The notes below the pieces were generated by a model that ran no database searches, had not been told where the DNA came from, and saw only the letters and a list, made by a program, of their open reading frames with translations. 64,000 bases of DNA from Baekduia soli (GTDB lineage: Bacteria; Actinomycetota; Thermoleophilia; Solirubrobacterales; Solirubrobacteraceae), in the NCBI RefSeq assembly GCF_007970665.1, contig NZ_CP042430.1:2294001-2358000 (forward strand), read 5' to 3'. Below, one piece after another: positions 17,593 to 25,497 of the stretch (position 1 is its first letter; each line of letters starts with the position of its first letter). The position numbers and the translations under genes were made by a program.

Positions 17593-18324
17593 CTACGCGT
17601 ACACCCCGTCGAGCCAGGCCTTCAGCGCCGCCTCCTGTTCGGCGGCGTCGACGCCGCCGCCGAACAGGTGGGCGCTCATGCCGACCACGCCGCCGTAGTG
17701 GTTTCGGCCGAAGAAGCGGTACAGGCCGTCGGCGGTGCGCACGCCGAGGAACTCCGGCGTGGCGTGGTCGACGACGCCGTCCAGCGTGCGCGCGTCGCCG
17801 AGCGACGCGCGGACGGCGTCGCCGACGGCGGCGCCGGGCGCCAGGCCCAGGGCGGCGCGCAGCGCGTCCATCGCCTCGGGCGTGCCGGCGGACCCGGGTC
17901 CCTCGATCCCCGACGACGGCCGGCCCACGTAGGTCACCGGGCGGCCGTTGAAGTGCTGGAGGTACTGCGCGAGCGTGTGGAGGTAGAAGTCGGTGTGCCC
18001 GCCGATGGCGTCGTACTGGTCCTCCCAGCCGTCGGCGAGGATCCCGCTGTGGACGTAGCGCAGGTGGGCGGTGCCGCCGTCGCGTGCCTCGATCGCGTAG
18101 TCCAGCGCGTTGAACGTCCCGTCGGGGGACTCCGTGCGGATCACGAGGTGGCTCGGCGGGTCCCAGGTGACGACCGGCGCGTCCTCGGGCGGCGTGGCGC
18201 CGGCGGGGATCTCCATCCCCGTCGGGAACATCCACGCGGCGGAGTCGGAGGTGATCGCGGTCCAGACGTCGTCGGGGGACGCCGGCAGGTCGATGTCGCG
18301 GGTGACCTCGAACTCACGGCTCAT
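17593..18324 (-). CDS. SRPBCC (AHSA1/START-like) domain protein
   Basis: 243 residues. The first ~140 form an AHSA1-type SRPBCC fold (SREFEVTRDIDLPASPDDVW, LVIRTESPDGTFNALDYAIE, GGTAHLRYVHSGIL, GHTDFYLHTLAQYL), a hydrophobic-cavity module often used to bind small lipids or antibiotics. The remainder is an uncharacterised extension ending EQEAALKAWLDGVYA. ATG 18324 overlaps the stop of the preceding ArsR-type regulator (ATGA), so the pair is translationally coupled. ArsR/SRPBCC two-gene units are widespread in Actinobacteria and usually the regulator controls its partner. Ligand unknown. Confidence 0.85.
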   Translation of the reverse strand: MSREFEVTRDIDLPASPDDVWTAITSDSAAWMFPTGMEIPAGATPPEDAPVVTWDPPSHLVIRTESPDGTFNALDYAIEARDGGTAHLRYVHSGILADGWEDQYDAIGGHTDFYLHTLAQYLQHFNGRPVTYVGRPSSGIEGPGSAGTPEAMDALRAALGLAPGAAVGDAVRASLGDARTLDGVVDHATPEFLGVRTADGLYRFFGRNHYGGVVGMSAHLFGGGVDAAEQEAALKAWLDGVYA

Positions 18325-18920
18325 GGCTGGGGCTCCTTCGGGTTCGTGATGGTGGGATGCAGGGCGACGACAAAGCGGTGCGCACGCCCGCCGAGGGCGG
18401 ACCCGTCGTGGTACTTGGCCACCAGGCCGTTGACGGCCGCCGAGAGCTCGGTGGCGAATGCCGCGCGATCGGCGGCCGTGGCGAAGCGCACCTCGCTGTC
18501 GATGCCGAGCGTGGCCAGCGGCCGGCCGGCCGCGGTCGCCCCCGTGATGAGCTCGCCGACCTCGCGGACGAGGCGGCCGGCCACCGCGAGCAGCCAGCGC
18601 GCCGAGCGCTGGTCGGGCTCGCGCGAGGGGTCGGGCGCGACCGCCGACAAGGCGATCGGCGAGATCACGTAGGACGCCGCGGTGGCCTGGAGCACGCGTT
18701 CGGTGCAGTTGCCCTTGCGGCGCTCCTCGACGAGCTCGACCAGGCCGTGGCGCTCCAGCGCCCGGAGGTGGTAGTTCGCCTTCTGGCGGGTGAGCCCGAC
18801 GCGCGCCGCGAGCGTGCTGGCCGAGCCCGGCTCGGCCAGCTCGGCCAGCAGGCGGGCGCGGATGGGATCCAGCGACGCCTCGGCGGCGGCGGGGTCCTCG
18901 ATGACGGCGACGTCGTGCAC
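18321..18920 (-). CDS. ArsR-family winged-helix transcriptional regulator
   Basis: 199 residues. The N-terminal winged helix-turn-helix reads DPIRARLLAELAEPGSASTL, ARVGLTRQKANYHLRALERH and GLVELVEERRKGNCTER, as in ArsR/helix_turn_helix_20 regulators. The C-terminal half (RSARWLLAVAGRLVREVGEL and onward) is a helical effector or dimer domain with no metal-binding Cys pair, so it is not a classical metal sensor. ATG 18920 is close to an AT-rich promoter and an inverted repeat. Divergent from dnaE2 and coupled to the SRPBCC gene. Confidence 0.87.
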   Translation of the reverse strand: MHDVAVIEDPAAAEASLDPIRARLLAELAEPGSASTLAARVGLTRQKANYHLRALERHGLVELVEERRKGNCTERVLQATAASYVISPIALSAVAPDPSREPDQRSARWLLAVAGRLVREVGELITGATAAGRPLATLGIDSEVRFATAADRAAFATELSAAVNGLVAKYHDGSALGGRAHRFVVALHPTITNPKEPQP

Positions 18921-18937
18921 GGAGGCACCGTTGCACC

Positions 18938-18955
18938 GACAATTCTTTTTGTCAA
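18938..18955 (-). promoter_or_regulatory. ArsR/SRPBCC promoter with short inverted repeat
   Basis: On the minus strand TTGACA (18955-18950) is a good -35 for the regulator gene. The same spot contains GACAA (18938-18942) and TTGTC (18949-18953), 5-bp arms around TTCTTT. This is a marked A+T island in G+C-rich DNA. The repeat is a candidate autoregulatory site; short arms keep confidence low. Confidence 0.4.
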
Positions 18956-19011
18956 GAGCGATTTCACGGTCGGTGGCGAGCTGTCCGCGATCGATCGTTC
19001 GGGGGTGGGTC

Positions 19012-19040
19012 TATCCTGGCCATATGCGAACATGCGTTCG
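19012..19040 (+). promoter_or_regulatory. dnaE2 promoter and LexA (SOS) box
   Basis: TATCCT (19012-19017) as -10 and CGAACATGCGTTCG (19027-19040) as the LexA operator. The last G of the box is the first base of the GTG start codon, so there is no room for a Shine-Dalgarno site. LexA would cover both the transcript start and the initiation codon. Confidence 0.85.
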
Positions 19041-22000
19041 TGTCCTACGTCGAGCTCCACTGCCACTCGGCCTTCTCCTTCCTCGACGGGGCGTCGCTGC
19101 CCGACGAGCTGGTCGCCGCCGCCCAGGAGCGGGGGCACCAAGCGCTGGCGCTCACCGACCACAACACGGTGTCGGGGTCGATGGAGTTCGCCCAGGCGGC
19201 CTCGTCGATGGGCGTCCGGGCGATCCACGGCGCCGAGGTCGACGTGGCCGATCCCGCCGGCTCGCCCGACGCGCCCGACCCGCCGGCCCGGCATGTGACG
19301 CTGCTCGTGCGCGATGCCACCGGGTGGCGCAACCTCTGCCGGCTGCTCACCCGCGCCCACGCGCACACCCGCGACGACGGCGGGCGCGCGCACCTGCGCC
19401 GCGTCCGCGAGCCCGTGGTGACCATGGCGGACCTCTCCCGGTTCAGCGAGGGGCTGGTCTGCCTCTCGGGCTGCGCCCGCCACGGGATGCATGACGAGCC
19501 CTCGGCCCGCGCCCTGCTCGGGATCTACGGTCCCGGCCGGTTCCGGATCGAGCTCCAGCGCCCGCTGGCCCGCCACGACCGCGCGACGAACCGGGGCCTG
19601 GCCGAGCTGGCTCGCCGCCTGGGCGTGCCCTGCGTGGCGACCGGCGACGTGCACGCGCACTCGCCCGAGCGCGCGCGCCTGCAGGACGCCTTCGTCGCGA
19701 TCCGCCGGCACACGACGCTCGACGCGTCCGAGCCGCTGCGGCGCGGCAACCACGCGCACGTGCTGGCCTCGCCCCAGGCGATGGCCGCCCGCTTCGAGGA
19801 CCACCCGGAGGCGGTCGCCGAGACCGCTCGCCTGGCCGAGACGCTGACCTTCGATCTCACCGCCGACCTCGGCTACCGCTACCCGGGCGCCGAGGACGCC
19901 GGCGCCGACCAGGACCTGGCCGCGGTATGCACGGCGCGCTTCGACGCGCGCTACCCGTCGGGCCACCGCCTGCGGGCCGAGGCGACGTCCAGGCTCGAGC
20001 AGGAGCTGGCGCTCATCCGCGGCCTGGGGCTGTCGGGGTTCTTCCTCCTGCACCACGAGATGCTCGAGCTCGCACGCGAGGTCGCCGTGGAGGTCCGCGG
20101 GGCGGGCGGCCCGGACTCCGTGCGGATGCTGCTGCCCCCGGGCCGCGGCCGCGGGTCCTCGGTCTCCTCGATCGTCTGCTACCTCACGGGCCTCTCGCAC
20201 GTCGATCCGATCGCCAACGACCTGCTGCTCGGGCGGTTCCTCAACGAGGAGATCACCTCGCTGCCCGACATCGACCTCGACTTCCCGCGCGACGTGCGCG
20301 AGGTCCTCATCCCCCGGGTGCACGAGCGCTTCGGCCACGAGCGCTCGGCGCTCGTGGCGGCCTTCCCGACCTACCGCGCCCGCGGCGCGATCCGCGAGCT
20401 GGGCAAGGTGCTCGGGCTCCCGCCGGGCGAGATCGAGCGCGTCGCGCGCTCCTCGGAGGCCTTCTCGGCCGAGACGGTGGACCGCGACATCGCCGTCGCG
20501 CTGGGCAAGGGCCGGGAGGCGGAGGGCCGCTGGCGCTGGCTGCACCTGCTCGCCCACGAGGCCCACGGCCTCCCGCGCCACCTCAGCCAGCACTCCGGCG
20601 GCATGATCGTCGCGACCCGCCCGCTCATCGACTGCTGCCCCGTGGTGCCCGCCGCCATGGAGGGCCGCCAGATGGTCATGTGGGACAAGGACTCCTGCTC
20701 GGACGCGGGCTTCCTGAAGATCGACCTGCTCGGCCTCGGGATGCTGTCGGCCGTCGAGCGCTGCGTGGAGATGATCGCCCGCCGGCGCCACGAGCGGATC
20801 GACCTGTCGCGGATCCCCATGGACGACCCCGAGACGTTCCGCTGCATCCAGGAGGCCGACACGACCGGCGTGTTCCAGATCGAGAGCCGGGCGCAGATGG
20901 GCTCCCTGCGGCGCACGCGGCCGGAGACGCTGCAGGACCTCACGATCCAGGTCGCGATCGTGCGGCCCGGGCCCATCGTCGGCGGGGCGGTCAACCCCTA
21001 CATCGAGCGGCGCCAGCGGCTGCGCGAGGACCCGTCGTTCGCCGTGCCCTACGACCACCCATCGCTGGAGCCCGTCCTGCGCGAGACGCTCGGGACGATC
21101 ATCTTCCAGGACCAGGTCATCGAGGTCGCGATGGCCTTCGCGGGGTTCTCGCCGGGGGAGGCCGAGGGCCTGCGGCGCGCGATGAGCCGCAAGCGGTCGG
21201 TGGCCGCGATCGAGGCCTACCACGGCCGCTTCGTCGACCGGGCCAGGACGCGTTGGGACGACGTCGACGAGGAGCTCGCCGAGCGCGTGTGGACGATGGT
21301 CAAGGGCTTCTCGGGCTTCGGCTTCCCCAAGGCCCACGGCGCGGCGTTCGGCCTGCTGGCCTACCAGTCGACCTGGCTGCGCGTGCACTACGGGCCCGAG
21401 TTCCTGGCCGCGCTGCTCGACGAGCAGCCCATGGGCTTCTACCCATCCGACGCCCTCGTCCACGAGGCCCAGCGCCGCGGCATCGAGGTGCTGGCCCCCG
21501 ACGTCAACGCCAGCGCGGTCGGGTGCACGGTCCTGCCGCGGTCCGATCCGCCCGCGGTGCGCATCGGCCTGGGCTACGTGCTGGGTGTGCGCGCCGACGA
21601 GGTCGCCGCGCTCGTGGCCGCCCGCGAGGCTGCCGGCCCGTTCCGGTCGCTGGAGGACCTCGCCTCGCGCGCCGGCGCGGGTCGGGCCGCGCTCGAGCAG
21701 CTGGCGTGGTCGGGCGCCTGCGACGCGCTGGCCGGCGGCGACCGGCGCCGCGCGCTGTGGGACCTCGGCGTCGCCTCGCCGGGGCGGCGCCTGCGCGCAC
21801 CGCGCGCGGCGGGGGCCGCGGACGCGCCCGCCGGCGACCATGCCTCGGCCGCGGCCGCCGGGCGGGCGGCCGCCGCCCGGCGGGACCTCGGCGTCCAGCT
21901 CGCGCTGCCGCTCGGGGTGGGGGAGGCGCCCGCGCTGCCGGGGCTCAGCGGCTGGGAGGCGATGATCGCCGACTACGCGACCACGGGCCTGACGACGGGC

Positions 22001-22591
22001 GAGCACCCGCTGGGGCTGCTGCGCGAGGAGCTGGCCGGGCAGGGGATGGTCGCCAACGCCGACCTGGCGCGCCTGCCGCACGGCGCGCGGGTGCGCCTCG
22101 GCGGGCTGGTCGTCGCGCGCCAGCGCCCGGGCACGGCCAAGGGGGTGTGCTTCCTGCTCATGGAGGACGAGACGGGCACCGTGAACCTCGTCGTGCCGCC
22201 CAAGGTCTACGAGCGCGACCGCACGATCGTCCGCGCCGAGCCGCTCGTCGTCGCCGATGGCGTGCTCGAGCGCCACGCCTCGGCCGGCGGGGCCATCAAC
22301 GTCGTCTGCCGCCGGCTGACGCGGCTGGAGGCCACGGGCCACCTGCGGGCACGGTCCGCCGCCGAGCTCGGCGCGCCGCAGGCGATCGTGAGGGGCGCCG
22401 AGCAGGGGCTGGGCGGCGACGTCATCCGGGTCAAGGACTTCTCGATGCTCGATGCGATCGAGCTCGCCCGCCAGGACGCGGCCCGGGAGGCCGAGGCGGC
22501 CGCCGGGGAGGAGCTGGCGCCGACCGGGACCGGGGACTTCCGCGCGGTCGCGCCGGCGGTCCAGAGCTTCGCGGCGGGACGGCGCCGGTGA
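19040..22591 (+). CDS. dnaE2: Error-prone DNA polymerase DnaE2 (SOS C-family polymerase)
   Basis: 1183 residues, close to the family norm. N-terminal PHP domain starts VELHCHSAFSFLDGASLPDE with TDHNTVSG. The palm carries the catalytic Asp motif LPDIDLDFPRDVREV (about residue 410), then KIDLLGLGMLSA and the fingers motif GFSGFGFPKAHGAAFGLLAY. A C-terminal OB fold (VRLGGLVVARQRPGTAKGV) follows, as in DnaE2. It synthesises across lesions together with ImuB after LexA cleavage. The start GTG 19040 begins at the end of the LexA box. The last ~60 residues (Ala/Glu-rich, ending FAAGRRR) are lineage-specific. Divergent from the ArsR unit. Confidence 0.97.
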   Translation: MSYVELHCHSAFSFLDGASLPDELVAAAQERGHQALALTDHNTVSGSMEFAQAASSMGVRAIHGAEVDVADPAGSPDAPDPPARHVTLLVRDATGWRNLCRLLTRAHAHTRDDGGRAHLRRVREPVVTMADLSRFSEGLVCLSGCARHGMHDEPSARALLGIYGPGRFRIELQRPLARHDRATNRGLAELARRLGVPCVATGDVHAHSPERARLQDAFVAIRRHTTLDASEPLRRGNHAHVLASPQAMAARFEDHPEAVAETARLAETLTFDLTADLGYRYPGAEDAGADQDLAAVCTARFDARYPSGHRLRAEATSRLEQELALIRGLGLSGFFLLHHEMLELAREVAVEVRGAGGPDSVRMLLPPGRGRGSSVSSIVCYLTGLSHVDPIANDLLLGRFLNEEITSLPDIDLDFPRDVREVLIPRVHERFGHERSALVAAFPTYRARGAIRELGKVLGLPPGEIERVARSSEAFSAETVDRDIAVALGKGREAEGRWRWLHLLAHEAHGLPRHLSQHSGGMIVATRPLIDCCPVVPAAMEGRQMVMWDKDSCSDAGFLKIDLLGLGMLSAVERCVEMIARRRHERIDLSRIPMDDPETFRCIQEADTTGVFQIESRAQMGSLRRTRPETLQDLTIQVAIVRPGPIVGGAVNPYIERRQRLREDPSFAVPYDHPSLEPVLRETLGTIIFQDQVIEVAMAFAGFSPGEAEGLRRAMSRKRSVAAIEAYHGRFVDRARTRWDDVDEELAERVWTMVKGFSGFGFPKAHGAAFGLLAYQSTWLRVHYGPEFLAALLDEQPMGFYPSDALVHEAQRRGIEVLAPDVNASAVGCTVLPRSDPPAVRIGLGYVLGVRADEVAALVAAREAAGPFRSLEDLASRAGAGRAALEQLAWSGACDALAGGDRRRALWDLGVASPGRRLRAPRAAGAADAPAGDHASAAAAGRAAAARRDLGVQLALPLGVGEAPALPGLSGWEAMIADYATTGLTTGEHPLGLLREELAGQGMVANADLARLPHGARVRLGGLVVARQRPGTAKGVCFLLMEDETGTVNLVVPPKVYERDRTIVRAEPLVVADGVLERHASAGGAINVVCRRLTRLEATGHLRARSAAELGAPQAIVRGAEQGLGGDVIRVKDFSMLDAIELARQDAAREAEAAAGEELAPTGTGDFRAVAPAVQSFAAGRRR

Positions 22592-22641
22592 CGCCGCGAC
22601 CCGTGCGTCCGCGGGTCGTTGCGGACCCGGCGCGACCCCAC

Positions 22642-22672
22642 TTGCCGTTCACCCCCGCGCAACGGGTAGGGT
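22642..22672 (+). promoter_or_regulatory. Cytochrome c gene promoter, leaderless
   Basis: TTGCCG (22642-22647), 19-bp spacer, TAGGGT (22667-22672), then 7 nt to GTG 22680. Same geometry as the PrpD operon promoter at 1332-1362. Confidence 0.55.
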
Positions 22673-22679
22673 TCGCGGC

Positions 22680-23177
22680 GTGATCGGGACCATCGTCTTC
22701 GTCATCGTCTTCGTCGCGATCGGGCTCTCCGTGGTCCTGGCCGCGATGCGCAGCGGTCGCAAGCCGTCCGCGGCGGGCTCGGAACCCCGCGCCGTCCGCC
22801 GGGCCTGGCTTGCCGGGATCGCGGTGGTCACCCTGGTCCTCGGCGTCGGCGTCCCCGCCCTGGTGCTCGTCAACAACGGCGACAACCACGCCAAGCACGG
22901 GCCCGGCGGCGTCGACCTGACCGCGGCCCAGGCCACGGGCCGCTCGCTCTTCGTCAAGAACTGCTCGACCTGCCACACGCTGGACGGGGCGAAGGCCACG
23001 GGCCGTGTCGGGCCGAACCTCGACACGCTCAACGGCGGCAACCTGACGTCGGCGTTCGTCATGGACGCGATCGTCAACGGCCGCGCCCGCGGCGCCGGCC
23101 AGATGCCCGCCAACCTGCTGCAGGGCCAGGACGCCAAGGACGTGGCGTCCTTCGTGTCCGCCGTCGCCGGCCGCTAG
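22680..23177 (+). CDS. Membrane-anchored mono-heme cytochrome c
   Basis: 165 residues. Two N-terminal hydrophobic segments (IGTIVFVIVFVAIGLSVVLA and AGIAVVTLVLGVGVPALVLV) anchor the protein. The C-terminal class I cytochrome c domain has the heme motif CSTCH, GRVGPNLD, and a likely Met axial ligand in GAGQMPANLL. Probably an electron carrier on the outer face of the membrane between quinol- and oxygen-reactive complexes. GTG 22680 lies 7 nt after a TAGGGT box. Not part of a visible oxidase cluster. Confidence 0.92.
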   Translation: MIGTIVFVIVFVAIGLSVVLAAMRSGRKPSAAGSEPRAVRRAWLAGIAVVTLVLGVGVPALVLVNNGDNHAKHGPGGVDLTAAQATGRSLFVKNCSTCHTLDGAKATGRVGPNLDTLNGGNLTSAFVMDAIVNGRARGAGQMPANLLQGQDAKDVASFVSAVAGR

Positions 23178-23397
23178 CCCGTCCGCGCGGGCAGGCTGTC
23201 AAGCCCTCCCAGACGTCCGGCCGGGCGCCTCCCGCGGTGGTGTCCGCGAGGAAGTCAAGGGTGCACCGGGCGGGAAAACCCCGCACGTTGCGGCAAGGTT
23301 CCGTCCGACCCATCGCTGATCATGTGGTCAGTTGCTCGTTGCCATAACTCCGCCACCTAGCAGGGATTTTCGACGTTGCTACGATGCCGCCGATCAC
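23178..23397 (+). other. Intergenic region with weak hairpins and riboswitch promoter
   Basis: No gene seen. It holds two small hairpin-forming stretches, around 23230-23251 (GCGG/CCGC core) and GCGGG-AAAAC-CCCGC at 23270-23284, which may end the cytochrome c transcript. TACGAT at 23380-23385 is a plausible -10 for the riboswitch RNA, putting the transcript start near 23392. I see no clear -35. Confidence 0.45.
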
Positions 23398-23534
23398 TAC
23401 CGCTGAATCTCCGGCCGGCAGGTCCGGCACGGGGAGCGGGGGACCCACCATGCACCGGGGCGAATCGCATCCCGCGTAGCGCCGCTCTTTCGGCGCGAGC
23501 CCGTCAGCTAACCCCGCAAGCCCATTGAAAGAGG
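23398..23534 (+). promoter_or_regulatory. c-di-AMP riboswitch (ydaO/yuaA type)
   Basis: The conserved ydaO-class elements occur in order: CGCTGAATC at 23401, GGGGAGCGGGGGACCCACC, GGGGCGAATCGC, the GCGTAGCGCCGC hairpin with a CTTTCGG loop, then CCGTCAGCTAACCCCGCAAGC and the terminal GAAAGAGG. These match the well-known pseudo-symmetric c-di-AMP aptamer. In Actinobacteria this class usually controls cell-wall hydrolases or osmotic genes and normally turns expression off when c-di-AMP is high. Here it lies about 15 nt before the start of an unknown membrane protein. The final GAAAGAGGA also serves as ribosome binding site, so control of translation is plausible. Confidence 0.85.
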
Positions 23535-23548
23535 ACCGGAACCCACCG

Positions 23549-24217
23549 ATGCCATCGACGGACGCGCCCAACTGGTGGGCCGACGTGCAACAGGAGCGCG
23601 AGGACCTCACCGGCCGCGGTCGGCGGCCCGCCGAGGACTGGCTGGGTGAGGACATCGACTTCGTCCCGCGCCGTCGCATCTCGGGCAGCCGCGGCGGGAC
23701 GCGCCGCGACCACGCCGCATCGGCGAGCCACCCGCTGCACGGCGTGTTCATCCCGGCAGCCGATCCGCGGGCCACGGGCCGCACCGTCTCCCTGACGACG
23801 GGCACGACGACGATCGAGCTCGTCACCGAGGCCGACATGCCCGTCACCCGGCGCGATGACGGCACCGACGCCGGCGTCGCCCACGAGCTCCGCCACCTCA
23901 GCGCGGCCGACGACCCGTTCGCCAGCCCGCCCCCGCCCGCCGGCGCCCGGCGCACCGTCCAGATCAAGGGCCGTCCCGGTGAAGGCGCCGTGCGCTCTCT
24001 GGCCCAGCGCCACCGCCCGCGCACGGCGTCGGACCGCGTGGGCCACCGTCCCGACCGCATCGCGCTGTGGGCCGTCGTGCTCGGCGCGATCCTCATCCTG
24101 CTGGCGGCGGCCAGCTCGTCGCGCGCCGCGGTGCCCCACCGCGCCGCCACGCCGCACGTCGCCATCGCGCACGTCGGGGCCCCCGCGGCCTTCGCCGCGC
24201 CCCACAGCATCCGCTAG
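23549..24217 (+). CDS. Uncharacterised single-span membrane protein under c-di-AMP riboswitch control
   Basis: 222 residues from ATG 23549, preceded by GAGGA at the end of the riboswitch. An earlier TTG at 23525 lies inside the aptamer and is unlikely. The N-terminal ~165 residues are hydrophilic and charged, with no domain I recognise. One transmembrane helix follows (RIALWAVVLGAILILLAAAS) near residue 180, and then a short Ala/His-rich tail (HRAATPHVAIAHVGAP) that would lie outside. The topology suggests a long cytoplasmic part. Regulation by c-di-AMP points to osmotic, potassium or cell-wall homeostasis, but the biochemical role is unknown. Confidence 0.82.
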   Translation: MPSTDAPNWWADVQQEREDLTGRGRRPAEDWLGEDIDFVPRRRISGSRGGTRRDHAASASHPLHGVFIPAADPRATGRTVSLTTGTTTIELVTEADMPVTRRDDGTDAGVAHELRHLSAADDPFASPPPPAGARRTVQIKGRPGEGAVRSLAQRHRPRTASDRVGHRPDRIALWAVVLGAILILLAAASSSRAAVPHRAATPHVAIAHVGAPAAFAAPHSIR

Positions 24218-24320
24218 CCCGGCCGCCCCGCGCGCCGCCGGGCCACCCTCCGCGCGCCCAGCTGCGCCCTCGCCGCGATCCCGCGCGCGCCACGGCCGCG
24301 TACCCCCGGCGTGGCGAGCG

Positions 24321-24352
24321 TTGACACGCTTCCTACACTTACCTCGGGTAAG
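24321..24352 (+). promoter_or_regulatory. Promoter and inverted-repeat operator before the AhpD-like gene
   Basis: TTGACA at 24321-24326 is a consensus -35. CTTACC-TCG-GGTAAG at 24338-24352 is a perfect 6-bp inverted repeat with a 3-bp centre, overlapping where the -10 should lie. It is a good candidate site for the HxlR-type regulator encoded two genes downstream. The rest of 24218-24420 shows nothing else. Confidence 0.6.
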
Positions 24353-24420
24353 GAACCTCCCGGTGGCATCGCCGGCACGGAACGCCGGCGCTCCTCATCC
24401 CTCTCCCCAGGACGCCTGCC

Positions 24421-24984
24421 ATGAAGACGCGGTTCAGCCGGTTCCCGGTCCACGACGACCTCTCCGCACCGGAGGCGTCGGTACCGATCCTCAAGGGCGC
24501 GATGGCCTCGGCGGGCCAGCTCCCGAACTTCCTCGGCGTCCTGGCGGGCTCGGCCCCCGCGCTGCGCGGCTACACCCGCTTCCGCGGTGAGCTGCGCCAC
24601 GGCGCGCTGCCGGTGCCGTCGCTCGAGCGCATCGCCCTGGCCGTCGCCGAGCACTTCGACTCCGAGCCCGGGCTGGCCCTGCACCAGCGCACGGCCCGCC
24701 AGGCGGGCCTGGGTGTCGACGAGATCGCCCTCGCGCGCGAGTGGGACTCCCACGACGAGCACCAGGCCCGGCTGCTGCGCTACCTCAAGGTGCTCGTCGC
24801 CGAGCAGAACCGCCCGCCGCTGCACCTGCACGAGGAGGCCCGCGAGTCCGGGTGGACCGACGAGCAGCTGCTGGAGGCCATCGCCTACGCCTCGCTGGAG
24901 AGCTTCACCGCGATGGTCAACGTCGCCGGCGACATCCCCGTCGACGGCTCCTTCGAGGATGCCCGCCAGCTGCACGCCGCCTGA
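24421..24984 (+). CDS. AhpD/carboxymuconolactone-decarboxylase-like protein lacking cysteines
   Basis: 187 residues with the all-helical AhpD-like layout: PILKGAMASAGQLPNFLGVL, FRGELRHGALPVPSLERIAL, AVAEHFDSEPGLALHQRTAR. Peroxidatic members carry Glu-x-x-Cys-x-x-Cys-x-x-x-His in the third of these blocks. Here both Cys positions are replaced (EHFDSEPGLALH) while Glu and His remain, and I find no Cys in the protein. Thiol peroxidase activity is therefore unlikely. It could be a decarboxylase-like or non-redox member. Transcribed from the TTGACA promoter with the CTTACC repeat and followed by an HxlR regulator. Confidence 0.8.
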   Translation: MKTRFSRFPVHDDLSAPEASVPILKGAMASAGQLPNFLGVLAGSAPALRGYTRFRGELRHGALPVPSLERIALAVAEHFDSEPGLALHQRTARQAGLGVDEIALAREWDSHDEHQARLLRYLKVLVAEQNRPPLHLHEEARESGWTDEQLLEAIAYASLESFTAMVNVAGDIPVDGSFEDARQLHAA

Positions 24985-25103
24985 CATGGCGGCTGCCCCT
25001 CCCGCCCGTCCCGCCCGCCCGGCAGCGTCGCGCCCGGACGCCCGTCGCGCCCGGCCCGCCGGCCCTGACGCCGGCCGGCGGCGCGCGGCGTAGCATCCGG
25101 GCC

Positions 25104-25469
25104 ATGCCCCCGAGCGCCGACCAGGACGCCGGCGCACCGAGTTGCTGCCCGCACTACCACGAGGCGGTCGAGCTGCTCGGTCGCCGCTGGACCGGGGCCA
25201 TCGTCGACGTGCTGCTGCAGGGCGGTCCGCTGCGCTTCGGCGAGATCGCGAGCGCCGTGCCCGAGCTGTCGGACCGCCTGCTCTCCCAGCGCCTCAAGGC
25301 CCTGGAGGACCGCGGCGTGCTGGCCCGCTGCGACGATCCCGGGCCCCCGCCGTGCACCCGCTACGCCCTGACCGACATGGGCCGCGGACTCGCTCCGGCG
25401 GTCGCCGAGCTCAAGGCCTGGGGGCGCCGGTGGCTCGACACATCGGCGTCCACGTTCCGACCGGAATGA
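25104..25469 (+). CDS. HxlR-family transcriptional regulator
   Basis: 121 residues of the HxlR winged-helix family, which often senses reactive electrophiles through Cys. Motifs: YHEAVELLGRRWTGAIVDVL, GPLRFGEIASAVPELSDRLL and SQRLKALEDRGVL, with the wing YALTDMGRGL. There is a Cys pair right before the domain (PSCCPHY) and another Cys in RCDDPGPPPCTRY. These could be the redox-sensing residues. ATG 25104 lies 7 nt after a TAGCAT box (25091-25096), so it is likely leaderless. Likely regulates the upstream AhpD-like gene; 28 bp separate it from glnA. Confidence 0.92.
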   Translation: MPPSADQDAGAPSCCPHYHEAVELLGRRWTGAIVDVLLQGGPLRFGEIASAVPELSDRLLSQRLKALEDRGVLARCDDPGPPPCTRYALTDMGRGLAPAVAELKAWGRRWLDTSASTFRPE

Positions 25470-25483
25470 GAACCGGGATCCTC

Positions 25484-25489
25484 TAGGGT
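25484..25489 (+). promoter_or_regulatory. -10 box (TAGGGT) of glnA
   Basis: TAGGGT ends 8 nt before ATG 25498, suggesting a leaderless glnA mRNA. The short 28-bp gap after the HxlR gene leaves no room for other control sites except inside that gene. Confidence 0.5.
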
Positions 25490-25497
25490 CCCGTGCG

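Noticed and set aside
23525-23548. TTG at 23525 as the start of the riboswitch-controlled protein
   Set aside because: It lies inside the aptamer and would leave no ribosome site; ATG 23549 has GAGGA upstream.
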